Source: Roseovarius amoyensis
Lineage (GTDB): Bacteria > Pseudomonadota > Alphaproteobacteria > Rhodobacterales > Rhodobacteraceae
Direction of reading: 5' to 3'
Length of the DNA: 64,000 nt
Assembly: GCF_003260265.1 (NCBI RefSeq)
Contig: NZ_QITQ01000020.1
Span: 1 to 64,000 of the forward strand
Positions 60,393-64,000 of this stretch are shown here, in pieces. Position numbers and translations under genes: made by a program. The notes beneath the pieces are model-generated. The model made no database searches and was not told the origin of the DNA. It worked only from the letters and a program-made list of their open reading frames with translations. How positions within the stretch are numbered: the stretch's first letter is position 1; every line of letters begins with the position of its first letter.

Positions 60393-61148
60393 CTATCCTT
60401 CGGCTTTCGCGGATTTTTGGGATGAACGGTACGCCCAGATGAGGCACAGCACATAGGCGGCGGAGAGCAGTGTCAGTGTCACCCAGAGAAACGTCAGCAG
60501 GGCTGCAGCCAAGGACACAGCGCCCAACAAATAGTATTTCGCCTTGGCGCGATCGATTGTCATGCGCTTGAACGAATATGTCGGGATACGGCTGATCATC
60601 AACAAGCCTATGAGGCAAGTATGCAATGCAACAAGGGTGGGCGGCAAAAGCGGCAGGTCCGACACGGCGAACGAAAGGACCATCGGAAACAGCACGAGGA
60701 CAGCACCGGCGGGGGACGGCACGCCCACGAAGAAATCAGAGCTGGTCTGCTCCGTCGCCAAGCGGCTGCTGACATTGAACCGTGCCAATCGCAGGACGCA
60801 GCAGATCGCGTAGATCAAGACGGCGATCCAGCCGACATTTGGCATATCCTGAAGCGCCCAGTTGTGCAGTATCAGAACCGGGGCAACGCCGAAATTCAGG
60901 AAATCCGCCAGTGAGTCCAGTTCTGCCCCCACGGCGGTCGGCCGCTTGATCAGGCGGGCGAGACGACCGTCGAGACCATCCAGAACACAGGCCGCCAGCA
61001 CGAGGTGAACGGCCATTTCATAGTCGTTTTCATAGCCGAACCGGATCGCGGTAAGCCCTGCACAGATCGCCGAGATCGTCAGCAGGTTCGGCAGCAGATA
61101 GATGAGGCGCACATCCGACTTGCCCGGTTTGTCAGAGCCATCAGGCAT
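60393..61148 (-). CDS. pssA: CDP-diacylglycerol-serine O-phosphatidyltransferase
   Basis: The 251-residue integral membrane enzyme makes phosphatidylserine. The CDP-alcohol motif DG-X2-AR-X8-G-X3-D-X3-D is complete at residues 60-82 (Asp60, Gly61, Ala64, Arg65, Gly74, Asp78, Asp82). Several helices follow. It lies three bases after psd and four bases before pmtA, so the three lipid genes form one unit. Confidence 0.96.
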   Translation of the reverse strand: MPDGSDKPGKSDVRLIYLLPNLLTISAICAGLTAIRFGYENDYEMAVHLVLAACVLDGLDGRLARLIKRPTAVGAELDSLADFLNFGVAPVLILHNWALQDMPNVGWIAVLIYAICCVLRLARFNVSSRLATEQTSSDFFVGVPSPAGAVLVLFPMVLSFAVSDLPLLPPTLVALHTCLIGLLMISRIPTYSFKRMTIDRAKAKYYLLGAVSLAAALLTFLWVTLTLLSAAYVLCLIWAYRSSQKSAKAEG

Positions 61149-61151
61149 GGG

Positions 61152-61844
61152 TTAACTCAGCCTCGCTTCGCGTCTCGGTTCCATTCCCGCCAGATCGGCA
61201 AGAACAGTTTCTCCGGCGATCATGGTCTGACCCAGGCTCACCAATGGCTCGACCCCATCGGGCAGATAGACATCCAGACGAGACCCGAAACGGATCAGTC
61301 CAAACCGCTCTCCCGTCAGGAGTGTGTCGCCTTCGCCTGAAAAACACACGATCCGCCGCGCGACAAGCCCGGCAATCTGTACGACGGCAAGTTGCCGTCT
61401 GTCGTCGATCTCGATGCAAAGACTGTTTCGCTCGTTGTCGGCGCTGGCCTTGTCCAGTGAGGCATTGAAGAATTTGCCCGGCCGATACGCAATCGCCGAG
61501 ATCCGGCCCTTGATCGGGGCCCGATTCACGTGACAGTTGAAGACACTCATGAATACGCTGACGCGAGTCAGGGCCATGTCGGGCATGCCGAGTTCGGCAG
61601 GTGGCACCGCCTTTTCGATCAGCGACACGATGCCATCGGCGGGGCTTACGATCAGGCCATCGCGTGTCGGTGTGGCACGGACAGGATCGCGAAAGAAATA
61701 GTAGCACCAGACCGTCAGTCCGACCCCAAGCCATCCGAGCGGGGACCAGACAAGAAAAAGACCGAGCGTGATGACAGCGAAAATACCGACGAATTTGCGC
61801 CCTTCCGGGTGCATCGGTTTCAGGAATGTGTCGCGCATCTTCAT
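61152..61844 (-). CDS. psd: Phosphatidylserine decarboxylase proenzyme
   Basis: The 230-residue protein is the short type of Psd. It turns phosphatidylserine into PE. The self-cleavage pair Gly187-Ser188 in [13 protein letters not shown] yields the pyruvoyl group. [14 protein letters not shown], with a catalytic His, is also seen, and the N terminus has two hydrophobic segments. GAGGGTCCGTC precedes ATG 61844. It heads the psd-pssA-pmtA unit. Confidence 0.96.
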   Translation of the reverse strand: MKMRDTFLKPMHPEGRKFVGIFAVITLGLFLVWSPLGWLGVGLTVWCYYFFRDPVRATPTRDGLIVSPADGIVSLIEKAVPPAELGMPDMALTRVSVFMSVFNCHVNRAPIKGRISAIAYRPGKFFNASLDKASADNERNSLCIEIDDRRQLAVVQIAGLVARRIVCFSGEGDTLLTGERFGLIRFGSRLDVYLPDGVEPLVSLGQTMIAGETVLADLAGMEPRREARLS

Positions 61845-62099
61845 GACGGACCCTCAATGCAGGTTTGGATAGCTGCTGCATATCCGGTAAATTGTACCGC
61901 TGAAAGCGACTATACGGCGGTGTCAGACCAATTCGAACCGTCTCAGTAAGGGCAGAATGGCTGTCCCTTATGCTGCGCAGAGACCGCGCCACTCATCGCA
62001 TGGGCTGCTGACGCCGGGCGAGGCATATGATAGCCGGGCCCCGAACCTGAAAGCCGCCGCCTGAAATGAAACCAATGCGATAGCTTGACCCGGCGGCAA

Positions 62100-62241
62100 A
62101 TTGGTCGAAAATTCAGGACCACCTCTGTAGGACCGCCAGTTCTTGATCTTGTAGGTCGGGGCGATGATCTGTTCATGTCCCAAAGCTATCACGCTGGATT
62201 CACTGAATGAATCCCAAACTCGATTTGCGCAACAGAGCCCC
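62100..62241 (-). mobile_element. IS5-like insertion sequence remnant, left end
   Basis: Read on the minus strand, GGGGCTCTGTTGCGCAAAT (from 62241) resembles the terminal repeat of IS5-group elements. A GGATTCA/TGAATCC stem follows (62196-62214). Then comes a reading frame with QIIAPTYKIKNWRSY, which resembles the first residues of IS5 transposases. After RSY the similarity stops. No matching right end is seen, so only a fragment remains. Confidence 0.5.
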
Positions 62242-62522
62242 TTTTGCCTGCAAGCGACAGGTCTGGCATTGTCAGAGGAAAGCATCGGCCGCAACGTGGC
62301 CCAGGTATTGGGCAAGGTGAAGCATACCAGCGTCGGCAAGAGCTATTATGTGGATGTGGCGGAAATTACGTGCTTGATGTCGGCAAGCGGCTTACCTTGA
62401 AATGCGGACAAAGTGTCATCGTACTCGACGCCAGTGGTGACGTGTCGATCAATGGCAAGGTGGGGCAGATCAATATGGATCAGCTTTTGAAGCTGCTGGC
62501 GGATATGGTGAGGATAAACTGA
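62242..62522 (+). pseudogene. VgrG-like tail fragment, truncated and frameshifted
   Basis: The fragment encodes VAQVLGKVKHTSVGKSYYVDV in one frame and then NYVLDVGKRLTLKCGQSVIV in the next frame. The H-x-x-V-G and D-V-G-x repeats and DASGDVSINGK are like the beta-helix tail of VgrG/gp5 spikes. Adding one G near 62357-62360 would join both frames as VDVGGNYVLDVG. The front is missing at the IS5-like remnant. The end, TGATG, overlaps the ankyrin gene start. Confidence 0.6.
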
Positions 62523-63448
62523 TGGCGCGGCGCGGGCGCATCATCGGTTCGATCGCCGTCGCCGCGGTCATCGGTACATTTCCGCTCTACCTTTACATTG
62601 ACAGGACGTTCATGGCGGAACCGACCTATCGCGCCGACCGGCTGTTTCGGGATCAGACCCCGGATTTCGACCGGAAAATCTATGTGATCGCGCAAGATAT
62701 CGAACGCGGTGAACGGCCATCGGAGAGTGCGCTGGATCGGCTCGGGGATGACATCGACGCACGGCAGGGCGAAGGCATCACGCTACTGTTCCATGCCGTC
62801 GCCTCAGCCAATATCGAGGCGGTAGATGCGCTTCTCGCGGCCGGTGCCGATCCGAATATCACCGATCGGCCGACCCGGTCCGACCGCAGCTTCGCCTATC
62901 TGCTGACACTGCCCGGCGGACCGTTGATGGGTGAGGAAAACATCAACAGGATGCTCGCCTCCTACCTGCGTCATGGCGGCGATCCGAACGCGACCTTCGG
63001 CGACAAAGCACGTTCCCAGGGCAATCTGATGCAGGGGGTCGCTGTGGCCGGAAACATCGAGGGCCTGAACATGCTTCTGGAGGCCGGAGGGGATCCGTGG
63101 AAACCCACTTTCTCGAACGGTAAGGCAGAGGGTAACGCGATGACGGCGCTCGCTTTCGAAATGCGCTTCACCATTTTGGACAGCTTGATAGATCGTGGGT
63201 ACTTTTCCGATCAACCACAGCGGAAAATCTATGATTTTCTATCTGCTCTCGGCGGATATGCCCAGCGTCGTGACGAGGAAAGCGGAGAAATTCAGCGTAT
63301 CGCAAAGCGCGTGCTCAAGCGCAATCCTGACTATGTCGAAATGGCGATCTACGACACCGCTACACGCCGTATCTTCAAGGATCACTGGAAAGATCCCGAG
63401 CCGGGCGTGATACCTTGGGATGAAATCTTGTCGGACGCGGTCCGATAA
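62522..63448 (+). CDS. Membrane-anchored ankyrin-repeat protein
   Basis: The 308-residue protein has an N-terminal hydrophobic segment (about 8-24) and then ankyrin-like repeats: GITLLFHAVASANIEAVDAL with LLAAGADPNITD, LRHGGDPNATFG and IEGLNMLLEAGGDPWKPTF. Its start overlaps the VgrG-like fragment stop (TGATG), the coupled arrangement often seen for type VI effectors or immunity proteins. Lower GC than the core genes suggests transfer. An immunity or adaptor role is inferred only. Confidence 0.75.
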   Translation: MARRGRIIGSIAVAAVIGTFPLYLYIDRTFMAEPTYRADRLFRDQTPDFDRKIYVIAQDIERGERPSESALDRLGDDIDARQGEGITLLFHAVASANIEAVDALLAAGADPNITDRPTRSDRSFAYLLTLPGGPLMGEENINRMLASYLRHGGDPNATFGDKARSQGNLMQGVAVAGNIEGLNMLLEAGGDPWKPTFSNGKAEGNAMTALAFEMRFTILDSLIDRGYFSDQPQRKIYDFLSALGGYAQRRDEESGEIQRIAKRVLKRNPDYVEMAIYDTATRRIFKDHWKDPEPGVIPWDEILSDAVR

Positions 63449-63630
63449 CGTCATACCGACGATCACAAAAGGTAACGCGAAATGAAATGCCTCTTGGCGG
63501 TAAGCCTGTTATCTGTGGATAATATATCTACAAAGATTCGGCCGGCCCGGACGGATTCAAAACGCGTTTTCTGGACCAAATGGCGCGGTATCCACTTACA
63601 TCTCTGAAAAACAGATGGATATTCATCATA
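63449..63630. other. AT-richer gap at the end of the accessory patch
   Basis: No gene is seen in these 182 bases, which include the T/A-rich stretch ATCTGTGGATAATATATCT. It separates the ankyrin gene from a convergent membrane protein. Confidence 0.4.
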
Positions 63631-64000
63631 TCAGGGCCGAACGGCAGATCCTGCGGGGGATTCCTGTCTGCCGCACAACATGGCCCGGGCGAGCCCCGCA
63701 GCCATCACCAGAACTGCGAGCGCCAGAAGCGCGAGGCCGAGTTGGCGCTGATCGCCAAGCAGATAGCGGTTGCACAGCCGCGTCGGCACTGCGAGTTGCA
63801 GCCAGCCCATCACCGCCAGCATGGAAATTGCATTGGCCCAGGCGAAGCCGCGCAGCACCGGCCCGGCCTGTATCCAACCCCAGCCGAGCGGCAGCCCGAC
63901 CAAGGCGACGAGGCAGCCGGCCTTCACCATATCCGGCAGACGCGCGGCGAGCGCTGTGTCGATCCAGCGCGGCAGCAGCCAGAACCCGAGCGCAAGGGCT
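63631..64000 (-). CDS. Multi-pass membrane protein, C-terminal part (possible CtaG-like)
   Basis: The frame is open to the window edge, so the 5' end is missing. The visible 123 residues hold about four hydrophobic helices and the stretch GWGWIQAGPVLRGFAWANAI, then PTRLCNRYLLGDQ. This recalls the caa3-type CtaG cytochrome oxidase assembly family, but from memory only. It ends LCGRQESPAGSAVRP. Confidence 0.55.
   Translation of the reverse strand, partial: ALALGFWLLPRWIDTALAARLPDMVKAGCLVALVGLPLGWGWIQAGPVLRGFAWANAISMLAVMGWLQLAVPTRLCNRYLLGDQRQLGLALLALAVLVMAAGLARAMLCGRQESPAGSAVRP

Overview
The window comes from a GC-rich alphaproteobacterium, most likely a marine Rhodobacteraceae (roseobacter-type) species. 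Supporting signs are the arrangement of the S10-spc-alpha ribosomal cluster, the fused TRAP-TAXI transporter, an FnrL-type box, the psd-pssA-pmtA route to phosphatidylcholine, and several small families (DUF1467, DUF6455) common in that group. This is inferred from gene content and protein similarity as recalled; no database search was run. Coding density is high and most genes have clear Shine-Dalgarno sequences.

Layout. 1-16300: end of tuf, then the near-complete ribosomal superoperon (rpsJ to rplQ) with secY, adk and rpoA. It is divided by hairpin-rich gaps and terminators after rplW, rplP and rpmD. 16375-19080: a DegP-type protease and rarA. 19368-26810: a peptide/opine-type ABC importer with two tandem Tat-exported binding proteins, two permeases and one fused double ATPase. 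26831-27207: two tiny paralogous one-helix membrane proteins on the minus strand. 27406-36110: carB, pabB-pabC, cfa and an aspS carrying an in-frame insertion of about 73 codons. 36160-48565: mixed housekeeping and accessory genes (hemerythrin-like protein, GNAT, methylmalonyl-CoA epimerase, SMR pump, icd, MFS pump, K+ channel, DsbA-like protein, acyl-CoA ligase with a divergent XRE-cupin regulator, nitroreductase, M48 protease), ending in a tandem pair of cysteine-motif proteins behind an FNR-like box. 48686-54609: a ThDP enzyme, then a TAXI-TRAP transporter with a terminator-like hairpin between receptor and permease, and a UspA protein. 54823-59440: tRNA-Gly, an ABC exporter, RidA, and the divergent mnmH/selD selenouridine pair. 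59765-61844: pmtA, pssA and psd. 61900-63448: a decayed patch with an IS5-like remnant, a frameshifted VgrG-like tail fragment and an intact membrane-anchored ankyrin protein. The window ends inside a multi-pass membrane protein.

How genes work together. The ribosomal block, SecY and RpoA form the growth core. psd, pssA and pmtA make PE and then methylate it toward PC, and cfa acts on the same lipids. SelD supplies selenophosphate for MnmH to modify tRNA. pabB and pabC overlap and together make p-aminobenzoate for folate. The TAXI receptor and the fused permease form one organic-acid uptake system.

The most unusual items are the low-GC insertion inside aspS, the two paralogous 39-40 residue membrane proteins, the paired CX2CX5CX17C proteins with an FNR-type site, an amber-interrupted small membrane gene inside the spc region, and the single-base frameshift in the VgrG-like fragment next to a coupled ankyrin gene.
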